Shown in pieces: positions 35,899 through 45,700 of a stretch of 64,000 nt of DNA. The stretch's first letter is position 1, and each line of letters begins with the position of its first letter. A program made the translations under genes and the position numbers. The stretch is from Mycobacterium ahvazicum (GTDB taxonomy: Bacteria > Actinomycetota > Actinomycetes > Mycobacteriales > Mycobacteriaceae): NCBI RefSeq assembly GCF_900176255.2, contig NZ_FXEG02000004.1, positions 1 through 64,000 on the forward strand, read 5' to 3'. The notes beneath the pieces are model-generated. The model was not told where the DNA came from. It was given only the letters and a program-made list of their open reading frames with translations, and searched no databases.

Positions 35899-37795
35899 CG
35901 AGGGGCAGGCCTCACGGGAGGGCTCGACGTTCGGGCCCTACCACCTGAAACGGCTGCTGGGCCGGGGTGGGATGGGCGAGGTCTACGAGGCCGAGCACAC
36001 CGTCAAAGAGTGGACCGTCGCGGTCAAGCTGATGTCGGACCAGTTCAGCTCGGACCCCGTCTTTCGTGAGCGGATGAAGCGCGAAGCGCGCACCGCGGGC
36101 CGTTTGCAGGAACCGCACGTCGTGCCGATCCACGACTACGGCGAGATCGACGGAAAAATGTTCATGGAGATGCGCCTCGTCGAGGGCACCGACCTGGACA
36201 GCTTGCTCAAACGGTACGGTCCGCTGACGCCGCCACGCGCGGTCGCGATCATCACCCAGATCGCGTCGGCTCTGGATGCCGCCCACGCCGCCGGCGTTAT
36301 GCACCGTGACGTGAAGCCGCCCAACATCCTGGTCACCCGGGATGATTTCGCCTACCTCGTCGACTTTGGCATCGCCAGCGCCACCACCGACGAGAAGCTC
36401 ACCCAGCTCGGCACCGCGGTCGGCACCTGGAAATACATGGCCCCGGAGCGATTCACCAACGACGAGGTGACCTACCGCGCCGACATCTACGCGTTGGCGT
36501 GTGTGCTGCACGAATGCCTGACCGGAGCCCCGCCGTACCGCGCCGACAGCGCCGGTGTGCTGGTCAAGGCGCACATGAGCGATCCCGTCCCGCTGCCCAG
36601 CGCGGTCCGCGCGGGCATTCCCAAGGCTTTCGACGCGGTGATCGCACGCGGGATGGCCAAGAAGCCCGAAGACCGCTACGCGAGCGCGGGCGATCTGGCG
36701 CTGGCCGCGCATGAGGCACTGAGCACTCCCGATCAAGACCATGCGTCGGACATCCTGCGCCGCAGTCAGGAAGCGACCCTGCCCGGCAAGGACAAGCTCG
36801 AGCAGCCACCGACGATCGCGGGCACCGCGGCCGCGCCGCCCGTGCAGCGGCCGGCCACACCCTCGCCGCCGCCGACGCCGACGCCGTATCCGCGTCCGAG
36901 CTCCCCGCCGGTGCCGCCGCACCACGCTCCGAGCCCGCGGCCCTGGGCGCCCGAGAGCGGGCCCGTCCCCACCCCGGGTCAGCCCGTCTCGGGCCCGCAG
37001 TATTACCAAGGCAGCAGCGGCAACTGGGGCGGCCCGCCATCGGGTGCCCACCCGCACGCGCAGCCCGTCGGCCCCACCCAGTGGAACCTGGGCCAGCAGC
37101 CGCCCCGACCCAAGCGCAATCCGTGGCCGATCATCGCCGCGGCCGCCGTGCTGCTCGTGGTCGTGGTCAGCGCGGTGGCTATCTGGCTGATCATTCCCGA
37201 CCCCAAGCCGCCACCGGAACCGATTGCGTCCACGCGGCTCAACTCGCTGCTGCTGAGCGCCTCGGATATCAACACCATCATGGGCGCGACGAACATCCAG
37301 CCCGGCAAGCCCATTACGACGATGGGCACTTCCTCGATGACGGTGTCGATACCGGACTGCGAGGGCGCGCTGTACACGACTCAGGATCCGGTGTACGCCG
37401 GCAGTGGCTGGACGGGCATCTACGGCCTGGTGTCCGCCGAACCGGGCGACAACAACGACCACTGGGTCAACCAGGCGGTGGTGGCCTTCCCGACCGCCGA
37501 CAAGGCCAAGGCGTTCCTGCAGGGCTCGCTGGACAAGTGGAAGAAGTGTGTCGGCCAGACGGTGACGGTGGACAATTCGGGCAAGACCTATCGGTGGACT
37601 TTCGCCCCCGTCCAAGGCAATTCACCGAAGATATCGGTGCTGCAGACCCAGGAGGGGGCCGACGGCTGGCAGTGTGAGCACGCGATGAGCGTGGCGAACA
37701 ATGTGATCGTCGACGTCAACGCCTGCGGTTACCACATCAGCGATCAGTCCAGCCAGATCGCCGAAAAGATCGTCGACAAGGTGAACAACACCTAG
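35894..37795 (+). CDS. pknH: Receptor Ser/Thr kinase PknH (Rv1266c-like)
   Basis: 633 residues, near the 626 of Mtb PknH. Kinase domain with Lys45, Asp139 and DFG Asp157; Pro-rich linker (about 295-405); membrane helix about 411-435; and a PknH-like extracellular sensor domain (about 445-630) with SASDINTIMG, a cysteine in IPDCEGALY, and further cysteines in KKCVG, WQCEH and NACGY expected to pair. In Mtb, PknH responds to redox/NO and phosphorylates EmbR and DosR. Its sensor makes it the better pknH orthologue of the two kinases. It ends the embR cluster and converges on the Rv1265-like gene. Confidence 0.93.
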   Translation: MSEGQASREGSTFGPYHLKRLLGRGGMGEVYEAEHTVKEWTVAVKLMSDQFSSDPVFRERMKREARTAGRLQEPHVVPIHDYGEIDGKMFMEMRLVEGTDLDSLLKRYGPLTPPRAVAIITQIASALDAAHAAGVMHRDVKPPNILVTRDDFAYLVDFGIASATTDEKLTQLGTAVGTWKYMAPERFTNDEVTYRADIYALACVLHECLTGAPPYRADSAGVLVKAHMSDPVPLPSAVRAGIPKAFDAVIARGMAKKPEDRYASAGDLALAAHEALSTPDQDHASDILRRSQEATLPGKDKLEQPPTIAGTAAAPPVQRPATPSPPPTPTPYPRPSSPPVPPHHAPSPRPWAPESGPVPTPGQPVSGPQYYQGSSGNWGGPPSGAHPHAQPVGPTQWNLGQQPPRPKRNPWPIIAAAAVLLVVVVSAVAIWLIIPDPKPPPEPIASTRLNSLLLSASDINTIMGATNIQPGKPITTMGTSSMTVSIPDCEGALYTTQDPVYAGSGWTGIYGLVSAEPGDNNDHWVNQAVVAFPTADKAKAFLQGSLDKWKKCVGQTVTVDNSGKTYRWTFAPVQGNSPKISVLQTQEGADGWQCEHAMSVANNVIVDVNACGYHISDQSSQIAEKIVDKVNNT

Positions 37796-37842
37796 CGACG
37801 CCAATACCTAAGCGGCGCTGCGGCATTAGCTTATTCGGGAGC

Positions 37843-38403
37843 CTATTCGGGTAGGTCTGGCCCCTGGGCGCGCAGGTCGTCGACCGCCGACATCGCGTCG
37901 CGTAACTTGGCGAGCCATTCCTCGGTGTGTTCGCCGACGAGCTTGACCGACCACGCCAGAGCGTCGGCGCGAGACCTGGCGACACCGGCGTCCACCAACG
38001 TGTCGAGCACCTGGCGTTCCGGTTGCTTCAAGCGCGTCATCACCGGAACTGCGATGTGCGTGAACAGGATTCGCTCGCCACCGATCTCCAGGCCCCAGGA
38101 AACCTTGCGGCCGTAGCGATCCTGCGCCTCGTCGGCGATGCGCATCCGCTCCGAGCGGGTCTCCTCGCGGAACCGTGAGGCCCGGCCCTCGGCGCGCGCC
38201 TCGCTGTCTTCGGCCGCGTCCGCGAGCTTGCCGATGACAGTGATCTCCTCGCGGTCCACCACGACCGTCGGGTCGCCGTCGAACCAGCCTTCGGGCAGGC
38301 GTCCGGCGAACCATTCCGCCGCGCCGGTGGCATCGGGTTGCTGGGCTTGCTGCCAGCCCCCGGGGCGGCCGTACCGCCTAGAACTGTGATGGTGTGATTT
38401 CAT
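37843..38403 (-). CDS. Conserved protein of unknown function (Rv1265-like)
   Basis: 186 residues from ATG 38403; the frame opens at 38427, but that start lies inside the operator-like repeat. The N-terminus is His/Ser/Arg-rich (KSHHHSSRRYGRPGG). The body is charged, with a long Ala/Glu/Arg helix (ADAAEDSEARAEGRASRF) and a C-terminal ARSRADALAWSVKLVGEHTEEWLAKL segment. No enzymatic motif is seen. In Mtb the homologous gene responds to cAMP and is regulated by the CRP-family protein Cmr, fitting its place beside the adenylyl cyclase gene. Confidence 0.8.
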   Translation of the reverse strand: MKSHHHSSRRYGRPGGWQQAQQPDATGAAEWFAGRLPEGWFDGDPTVVVDREEITVIGKLADAAEDSEARAEGRASRFREETRSERMRIADEAQDRYGRKVSWGLEIGGERILFTHIAVPVMTRLKQPERQVLDTLVDAGVARSRADALAWSVKLVGEHTEEWLAKLRDAMSAVDDLRAQGPDLPE

Positions 38404-38436
38404 GATTACATCATTACACCGTTGCACATGTAATCA
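38403..38436. promoter_or_regulatory. Operator-like inverted repeat at the Rv1265-like start
   Basis: Perfect 9-bp arms TGATTACAT (38403-38411) and ATGTAATCA (38428-38436), spaced 16 nt, with another TGTAAT copy between them. It overlaps the start codon of the gene, so binding would block initiation. Confidence 0.65.
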
Positions 38437-38645
38437 GGACCGGTTCGCTCGCGGCGAACGGCAACCGGTCCTGGGCATGGACCGCAAAACCGTTGATATG
38501 GCCCGCTCACAGGCGTATTTTTGATCACGAAGCAGGCCCGGAAGCGGCCAAGTCAAAGCGCCGGCAGAGGGGAAGGAGCCGGCCGCGTCGGACCGTGTCA
38601 GACGCCCCCCAGCGCCGCCCGGGCCTGCCTAAACCTGTAACGGAC

Positions 38646-39773
38646 TCAGTCGTTGTCACCGTCGCCGCGGCGCACCCGGAACAGCTTGACCTCATTCTTG
38701 ACGCCCTTGAGGCGGCGTGCGCCCGCGAAAGACGCGGAAAACTCCAGGGTTTCGCCGACGGCCTCCCACACCGAGTCGGCGACCAGAACGGTGCCGGGGC
38801 GGGCCACGCCGGTGACCCGGCTCGCGACGTTGACCGGGCGGCCGAACCAATCACCGGCCCGGCTCACCGCCATCCCGGCGGCCACCCCCGCCCGCAGCCG
38901 GGGAAAGTCGTCGTCGGTATCGACCGTTTCAACAAGCTTCAGCACGGCATCGAGCAAGGGCGCGGGCTCGGGACAGACGAACATCACCGCGTCCCCGATC
39001 GTCTTGATGAACCGGACCGGTGGGACCGTCACGTCCCGGGCCAGCCCCGCCAGCCGACTGGCCAGTTGCCCCAGCTCCTCGGGCGAGACCACCTCGCCCA
39101 GCTTGGTGAAACCGACCAGGTCGGCGAACGCGACGGTGACCTCGCGCGCGCCCGGCAACGGTTCGCCCGCGGCGCGCTCGGCGGCGTTGACCGCTTCGGT
39201 CTCCATCATGTGCCGAAGCTGCATGAACAGCATCTGCTCGATCATCGGTCCGAGCTGCGGCGCGATCTGGCCCACCAGCGCCTGGGATGCCTTGGCGATC
39301 TCCAGCTCGGTGGCTCCCGGGCGCATGATCGCCTCCAGCGCGGCATACCGCATCACCTCGGCGGTGTGCGAGAGGCCTTCGGCGAGCACCCGCACCACCA
39401 GCACGACCTGGTCGGGGTTGAGCCCCAGCTCCACGAAGCGCTGCGCGTAGGCGGCCGCTTCGCCGTCGGCGCGCATGTGGATCGACGCGTCCGGATCGTC
39501 CACCCGGGCCAGCCCGATCGCCCGCTGCACGCGCTGCAGCAGCGTCAGGTCGATGTGGTGTTGCTCGCTGATCTCGCGCGCCGACACATAGGTGCCGTCG
39601 TCTCCGATCAGGCGACGGCTGGCCAGCAGCAGCGGCGGATTGGTGGCCCGGATCTCCGCGGGGGTGACGCCCTGTCCCAGTAGCCAGGCGACCAGCTCGG
39701 CGCGTTCCCTGCGCGCGTCGCCGTCGAGTCCGTCGAGCAGATCGTCAATGTTGGCGTCGACCTCGTCGTCCAC
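38646..39773 (-). CDS. Class III adenylyl cyclase with regulatory N-domain (Rv1264-like)
   Basis: 375 residues from GTG 39773 (Mtb 397). An alpha-helical N-terminal regulatory domain (about 1-190), which in Rv1264 makes the enzyme pH-responsive, is followed by a CHD domain. Metal-binding Asp residues are in AFADLVGFTKLGE and KTIGDAVMF, the substrate-specifying Lys is in the latter, and the Asn/Arg transition-state pair is in DWFGRPVNVASR. All appear intact, so it should make cAMP from ATP. It is divergent from the DNA glycosylase gene, with only 27 nt between starts. Confidence 0.92.
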   Translation of the reverse strand: MDDEVDANIDDLLDGLDGDARRERAELVAWLLGQGVTPAEIRATNPPLLLASRRLIGDDGTYVSAREISEQHHIDLTLLQRVQRAIGLARVDDPDASIHMRADGEAAAYAQRFVELGLNPDQVVLVVRVLAEGLSHTAEVMRYAALEAIMRPGATELEIAKASQALVGQIAPQLGPMIEQMLFMQLRHMMETEAVNAAERAAGEPLPGAREVTVAFADLVGFTKLGEVVSPEELGQLASRLAGLARDVTVPPVRFIKTIGDAVMFVCPEPAPLLDAVLKLVETVDTDDDFPRLRAGVAAGMAVSRAGDWFGRPVNVASRVTGVARPGTVLVADSVWEAVGETLEFSASFAGARRLKGVKNEVKLFRVRRGDGDND

Positions 39774-39800
39774 GTGGCCAACCTACAACGCCGGCGGGCG

Positions 39801-40307
39801 ATGATGGCAGTGATGACCCCGCCGCTGCTGCATGGTTTCGCACCCGTCGTCGACGAGCGCGCCCGGGTGCTGATCCTGGGCTCGTTTCCCAGTGCCCAGT
39901 CGCTGGTGGCCCAGCAGTATTACGCCAATCCGCGAAATGCGTTCTGGCCCATCGCCGGTGCGCTTTTCGGATTCGACCCCGACGCGCCCTACGAGTCCCG
40001 GCTGACCGTTTTGCGATCCCGCGGGGTGGCGCTGTGGGACGTGCTGCGCAGCTGCCGCCGAGCCGGTAGTGCCGACTCGGCGATCGATCCGAAAAGCTTG
40101 GTGGTCAACGACTTTGCCGGGTTGTTCGCCGACTACCCGGGAATCGCCGGGGTTTACTTCAACGGCGCCAAGGCGGCCGAGATGTACCGCAGGCTGGCCC
40201 AGCCCGACGAGCGGATCGAGTTCCACCGGCTGCCGTCCAGCAGCCCGGCCCATGCCACCCGGCCCGGCGTCAAGCTGGCGGCCTGGCGCGAGATGTTGCG
40301 GCTATGA
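39801..40307 (+). CDS. Family 6-type uracil/hypoxanthine-DNA glycosylase
   Basis: 168 residues from ATG 39801, with ATG 39804 and 39813 also possible. The UDG fold is indicated by LILGSFPSAQS near residue 25, YYANPRNAFWPIAG and the late motif LPSSSPAHA. The Asn in NPRNAFW, rather than the usual family 1 residues, is typical of DNA-deoxyinosine (hypoxanthine) glycosylases (UDG family 6). It would remove hypoxanthine or uracil in base-excision repair. I do not recall this gene between Rv1264 and amiB2 in Mtb, so it is probably an extra gene here. Confidence 0.82.
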   Translation: MMAVMTPPLLHGFAPVVDERARVLILGSFPSAQSLVAQQYYANPRNAFWPIAGALFGFDPDAPYESRLTVLRSRGVALWDVLRSCRRAGSADSAIDPKSLVVNDFAGLFADYPGIAGVYFNGAKAAEMYRRLAQPDERIEFHRLPSSSPAHATRPGVKLAAWREMLRL

Positions 40308-40312
40308 CCCCG

Positions 40313-41701
40313 TCATGACACCGGCGGTCGGCGGCGCGCCCACGGTCGCGCCGCTTCGATCTGCGCGGACAGCGACAGCAGCGTCGCCTCGTCGAACGGC
40401 CGGCCCACCAGCTGTACCGACAACGGCAGGCCGTCGCCGTCGAAATCCCACGGCACCACCGCGGCGGGCTGACCGGTCGCGTTCCACGGAGCGAAGTACG
40501 GCACCTGCTGGGCGACCAGCAACAGCGTCGACACCGCGCCGCGGCGCCGGTACGCACCGATGCGCGACGGCCCTTCCGCGGTGCCCGGCGTGATCACGAC
40601 GTCGACATCGTCGAAGATCGACTGAATCTTGGTGTTCATGCCTTCCTCGGCGGCCCGCACGGCTGCCATCCTGCGGTCCGAGAAGAACGACCCCATCCGC
40701 GCCAGCGTGCGGGTGCGGGACTCGAGCCGTTCCGGGTGAGCCTGCGCGTCGGCGTCGTCGCAGATGCCGCGCAGATAGCGCGGCAGGAAGTTCGTATAGA
40801 GCTGGGCCACTGGATAGTCGGGATCGGCGGTGATCACCTCGTGCCCGAGATCGCGCAGCAGCGCACCGGCCGCCTCGACCGCCGCCAGCTCTTCGCGACC
40901 GACCCGCTGCGGAACCGTCGGGATCTTGGTGCTCAACGCAATTCGCAGTTTGCCCGGATCGCGCGACGCCGCGGCGACGAACTCGCCCTCGGGTCCCGGG
41001 ATCGTCGAGGTGATATCGAGAAACAGCGCCGCATCGGCCACCGAGCGCGCGATCGGGCCGTTCACGGAGAGGCCGTACCAGGCGTTGTCGTGCGGTTCCA
41101 GCGAGACGCGATCGCGGTGCGGCTTCAGACCGTACAGCCCACACCAGGACGACGGGACACGGATCGAGCCGCCGCCATCGGATCCCAACGCCAGCGGGGC
41201 CAGCCCGGCGGCGACCGCGGCGCCGCTACCCCCGCTGCTCCCGCCGGGGCTGCGCCCGAGATTCCACGGGTTGCGGGTCGCGCCGAACGTCAGCGACTCG
41301 GTGAACGGAAAGATCATCAGCTCGGGCACATTGGTCTTTCCGATGATGACCGCGCCGGCCGCGCGCAACCGGCGGACTACTTCCGCGTCGGAGGTCACCG
41401 GCGGACCGTGGCCGCCGCTGCCGCAGGCCGTCACCTCGCCCGCGACGTCGACGTCGTCCTTGATCGCGATCGGCACGCCCAGCAGCGGCAGCCGCTCGCC
41501 CGCGTCGAGCAGTTCCTGAGCGGCGTAGGCGTCCTCACGTGCGCTGTCGGCCAGCACCACGCGGTAACAGCGCAGGTCGCTGTCCAGCCGAGCGATCCGT
41601 TCCAGGTAGACCTCGAGCAGGTCGACAGCGCTGATTTCACCGTCGGCGAGCATCCGTGCCAGTGCGCCCGCACCGGCGAATGCGACATCGCGAGCGTCCA
41701 C
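40313..41701 (-). CDS. amiB2: Amidase AmiB2 (Rv1263-like)
   Basis: 462 residues from GTG 41701, exactly the Mtb length; the open frame continues upstream but that part is not conserved. Amidase signature family: the Ser-cis-Ser-Lys triad is visible as the Lys in IAIKDDVDV (about 76), and the serines in GRSPGGSSGGSGAAVAAG and SDGGGSIRVPSSWCG. It hydrolyses amides; the physiological substrate is unknown. Divergent from the HIT gene with 48 nt between starts; convergent with the glycosylase gene, stops 5 nt apart. Confidence 0.93.
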   Translation of the reverse strand: MDARDVAFAGAGALARMLADGEISAVDLLEVYLERIARLDSDLRCYRVVLADSAREDAYAAQELLDAGERLPLLGVPIAIKDDVDVAGEVTACGSGGHGPPVTSDAEVVRRLRAAGAVIIGKTNVPELMIFPFTESLTFGATRNPWNLGRSPGGSSGGSGAAVAAGLAPLALGSDGGGSIRVPSSWCGLYGLKPHRDRVSLEPHDNAWYGLSVNGPIARSVADAALFLDITSTIPGPEGEFVAAASRDPGKLRIALSTKIPTVPQRVGREELAAVEAAGALLRDLGHEVITADPDYPVAQLYTNFLPRYLRGICDDADAQAHPERLESRTRTLARMGSFFSDRRMAAVRAAEEGMNTKIQSIFDDVDVVITPGTAEGPSRIGAYRRRGAVSTLLLVAQQVPYFAPWNATGQPAAVVPWDFDGDGLPLSVQLVGRPFDEATLLSLSAQIEAARPWARRRPPVS

Positions 41702-41749
41702 TGCGGCAGCGTAACCCTCGGGTCGGCCCGGCCCCAGTACGGTGGCGAC

Positions 41750-42178
41750 ATGTCCTGCGTGTTCTGTGCGATCGTCGCCGGGGAGGCTCCGGCCATCCGG
41801 ATTTACGAAGACGACGACTACCTGGCGATCCTCGACATCCGCCCGTTCACCCGCGGGCACACGCTGGTGATCCCCAAACAGCACACCGTCGATCTGACCG
41901 ACACCCCGCCGTCGACGCTGGCCGGGATGATCGCCATCGGCCAGCGGATCGCGCGCGCCGCCCGGGCGACCGAATTGGCCGACGCGACCAACATCGGGAT
42001 CAACGACGGCAGTGCGGCCTTCCAGACCGTGTTCCACATCCACCTGCACGTGCTGCCCCGCCGCAACGGCGACAAGCTGTCGGTGGCCAAGGGGATGTTG
42101 CTACGCCGCGACCCCGATCGCGAGGCCACCGGGCAGATCCTGCGCGACGCGCTGGCACGCATCGACGCCAGTCAGTAG
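41750..42178 (+). CDS. HIT-family nucleotide hydrolase (Rv1262c-like)
   Basis: 142 residues from ATG 41750. Zinc-site CVFC at the N-terminus and the histidine triad HIHLHVLPR near residue 98 identify an HIT/Hint-type protein cleaving nucleoside phosphoramidates or related nucleotides. It precedes the Ddn-like gene by 10 nt, forming a short operon as in Mtb. Confidence 0.92.
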   Translation: MSCVFCAIVAGEAPAIRIYEDDDYLAILDIRPFTRGHTLVIPKQHTVDLTDTPPSTLAGMIAIGQRIARAARATELADATNIGINDGSAAFQTVFHIHLHVLPRRNGDKLSVAKGMLLRRDPDREATGQILRDALARIDASQ

Positions 42179-42188
42179 AACTGACTTC

Positions 42189-42641
42189 ATGAGCAACCTC
42201 ACCACCCTGGAGCGGATCTTTCTGGCTCCACTGCTGCGCGTTCACGACTCGCTCTACCGGAAAACCGACGGCCGGATCGGCCACCACATACCCGGCATGC
42301 CGGACAGCCTGCTGCTGCACACGATCGGCGCCAAGACCGGCCAGCAGCGCTCCTCCACCCTGAGCTACGCCAAGGACGGTGACTCGTACCTGGTCGTCGC
42401 GTCCTATGGAGGTAGCGACAGCGCGCCCGGCTGGTACCACAACCTGCGCAAGCGTCCGGAGTGCGAAATCAACGTCGGCTCGAAGCGCTTCGCGGTCACC
42501 GCGCGCAGCATCGGTCCCGATGACCCCGACTATGCGCGCCTGTGGCAGATCGTCAACAAGAACAACGCCAACCGGTACGAGGGCTATCAGACCCGGACGT
42601 CGCGGCCGATCCCGATCGTCGCGTTAACGCCTACCAAATAG
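42189..42641 (+). CDS. F420-dependent nitroreductase-family protein (Ddn-like, Rv1261c-like)
   Basis: 150 residues from ATG 42189. The split-barrel deazaflavin-binding fold of the Ddn/FDOR-A family is indicated by LLLHTIGAKTGQQRSSTLSY, YLVVASYGGSDSAPGWYHNL and the C-terminal TRPIPIVALTP. It would use F420H2 to reduce quinones or other substrates. The catalytic substrate is not predictable from the sequence. Confidence 0.9.
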   Translation: MSNLTTLERIFLAPLLRVHDSLYRKTDGRIGHHIPGMPDSLLLHTIGAKTGQQRSSTLSYAKDGDSYLVVASYGGSDSAPGWYHNLRKRPECEINVGSKRFAVTARSIGPDDPDYARLWQIVNKNNANRYEGYQTRTSRPIPIVALTPTK

Positions 42642-42701
42642 CACTAACCTGCACAAAAGCACCAGCTAAGCCAACGGGGACGTTTATTCTGCCCTAGCAC
42701 T

Positions 42702-42746
42702 GGTGAAGCCTCCATGCGTTCACCCGGGGGGACTGATCGGCTGGAG
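42702..42746 (+). promoter_or_regulatory. Leader hairpin with a possible anti-ribosome-site loop
   Basis: GGTGAA (42702-42707) pairs with TTCACC (42719-42724). The loop holds CTCCA (42710-42714), complementary to the TGGAG ribosome site at 42742-42746 of the GGDEF-EAL gene. Two mutually exclusive folds could control translation. Not a recognisable c-di-GMP riboswitch. Confidence 0.35.
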
Positions 42747-42751
42747 CGGCA

Positions 42752-45700
42752 ATGAAGCGCTGGACGGGGATCCCGTGGCAGCGATTCGGGCTGTCCGCGC
42801 GCCTCGGGTGGCTCGTCGTCGCGGGATACGGCTGCGCCGGCCTGCTGATCGTCATCGCGGACGTCCGGAACCTGGAAGGCGCCTACGCGACCCGCCCGGT
42901 CGACGAGATCGCGCTGGCGGGGAGTCTGCTGTTCGGTTCGGCATGTTGTCTGCGAGCCGCGCGCTTCGCCGACGGGCGTCGAAGACTGGGCTGGCTGGCC
43001 ATGGTGACGGCCCAGCTGGGCTGGGCGATCGGCGAGCTCATCTGGGCGTTCTACGACGTGCGCTCCCAGCTGGACCACGCATCGCACCCGGCGGCCGCCG
43101 AGATCGTGCTGCTGCTGTGGCCATTCGGCGCCATGACGTCCTTGGTGGCGCTGTCCAACGTGTCTCGGCACAGTTCGCGGCGGCTGGTGCTCGACGGCCT
43201 GATCCTGGTCACCTCGCTGCTCGTGGTGTCGTGGGTCTTCGTGCTGGAAAAGCAGCTGCGTGACACCACCGGCTCCCGGACCGCGACGGTCGCACAGGTG
43301 GTCAACGACGGCATCCTGCTGACGACGGCGATCCTGATGCTGTCCCGGGGCCGCCCCGGTGAGCGACCAAGCCGCAGCCTGGTGGCCGCCGGCATCGCGG
43401 TGATCAGCATTGCCGACATCACGATGGTGTTCGACACCGGGATAGGCAGCTATCACGTCAGCGATCTGGGCGACCTGGGCCGAGTGGCCGGACTGTGCAT
43501 GATCACGCTCGGCGCCTTGGCCAGCGTCAACGAGACCACCCAGGTCTCGGCGTCGCGCAGCGAGGTGTTGTCGCGCACCCTGCTGTGGTTGCCCTACCTG
43601 CCGCTGGCGCTGGCCGCGGTCGTCGGATTCGGCGCCATCGTCCGGGCCCAGCACGGGGTGTTGACCGCTCTGCTGGGCATTCTCGTCGGCGCGGTGCTGG
43701 TCCGGCAATTCATCGCGCTCACCGAGAACCAGGAGCTGTTGTCGGCGGTCGCGCGGGAGGCGTTTCGGGACAGCCTGACCGGCCTGGCGAATCGGCCGCA
43801 TTTCCTGCATCGGCTCGAAGACGCCGTCGCGGCTCGAAATGAAGACGGCGCACCGATAGCGGTGCTGTGCCTCGACCTGGACAACTTCAAGGCGGTCAAC
43901 GACGGCCTTGGGCACCCGGCCGGCGACGAGCTGCTCATCCGGGTAGCCGGACGCCTCACCGCCGCCCTGCACGACAACGGCCTGATCGCCCGCCTCGGCG
44001 GTGACGAATTCGCGGTGCTGCTCGAAGGTTCCGTCGAAGAGTCCCAGGCCGCCGCGCAGGACGTGCTCGAGGCGTTCAGCGCCCCGATCGTGATCGACGG
44101 CGTGCCCGTCGCGGTGCGACCCAGCATCGGCTTCACCGTGGCCACGGCCGCGTCGACGTGCACCGTCGACCAGCTTCTCCGGCACGCCGACCTGGCCATG
44201 TACACCGCGAAACGGGAAGGCGGACACTGCGTCCGCAGTTTTGTGCCCGACATTCCGTTCTCCTATACATTCCCGCGGTCCACCGAGTCGGCGGTCTCGG
44301 CGGCCTCGGCGTTGCCGGCCAAACTGGCGGACTGGGTGCCCGTTTCGGCCGCCGTCTCGGGCGCCTCCGGCGCGCCACGCACCGCGGGGGCACACCCGAA
44401 CACATCGATGCCGGCCGTCGCGGCGGACCCGCCCGAAGGCCCACAATGGGGACCGTTGCCAGTACGAATTACTATGGCGTTCTTGGCAATTGGCGTGATC
44501 ACCTTTACCGCGACCAGCCTGGCCGGACTCAATGCCAAAGACACCGCCTTCACCAATATCCTGTACGCGGCGTTGAACCTGTTGGCGGCCATGCTCATTG
44601 GAGCACGCGCCTATCGCGTCGCGGCCGATCGACTGGCCTGGTGGCTGATTGCGCTCGGTATGGCAAGCTCGGCCGTCGGCGACTTTGTCTACCTCTTGCG
44701 GGTGCCCGACGGGCAGTCGCCCTCGGTGGCCGACGCCGAGTATCTGGCGTTCTACCCATTCGTCTATCTCGGGCTGCTGCTGCTCGTCCGGGCACGCCTG
44801 GCCGCCGTACCGATCCCGATCCGCCTCGATCCGCTGGTATGTGGTTTGGCCATGGCCGCACTGGGTGTGGCGCTGCGGGCCGGACCCTTCCACGCGGCGG
44901 CGACCCGGACGCCGGACACCGTCTTGGTAGGACTGCTCTACCCGTGGGGAGATCTGGTGCTGGCGGCCCTGGCCGCCGGCATGCTGCCAGTAGTGGGTTG
45001 GCGCAACGAATTTCGCTGGCTCTTACTGGTGGCCGGGCTGGTGGGATTTGCGCTCGCCGACACGGTTTATCTCTTCGAGACGGCCGCGGGCTCCTACCGG
45101 GTCGGCACCACGCTGGATGCCGCCTGGCCCGCGGCGTCGCTACTGGTGGCCATGGCCAGCTGGGCGCCCGCCGCGTCGGTACCGCCGGCACTCAAGCGAG
45201 GATTCGGCTCCTACGCCGTGCCGGTAGCGTGCACGGCAGTCGCACTGAGCGTGATCATCTTGGACGAAAACTCGCGACTGGCAACGGCTTTGGCGGCTTT
45301 GAGCCTGGTTACGGCCGCCGTGCGGTTTTCGCTGACGCTGCGCGACGTCAGCATGATGGCCGAAAGTTACAAGCACGCCATGACCGACGAGTTGACGACA
45401 TTGCCCAACCGGCGGTCACTGGCCACCGCGCTGACGTCGATGTCCGACTCCCCGTCGGCAGAGCTCGACCCGGCACTCAAGACGCCGTCACGCAAGGCGT
45501 TGCTGTTGGTGAAGCTGTACGAGATCGACGAGATCAGCGACTCACTCGGCCGCCATTTCGGTGCCGAGCTGTTGCGCCATATCGCCGACCGGCTTGCCAC
45601 GACCGTGCGCCGCGAGGATCTTCTGGCGCGGGTGACCGATGACGAATTCGCGATCCTGCTGACCGAGGGATCCGACCTGACCGGCGCCCGGGCCCAGGCG

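Noticed and set aside
42660..42750. GEMM-type c-di-GMP riboswitch
   Set aside because: Some similar words occur, but the conserved core and paired stems cannot be aligned.
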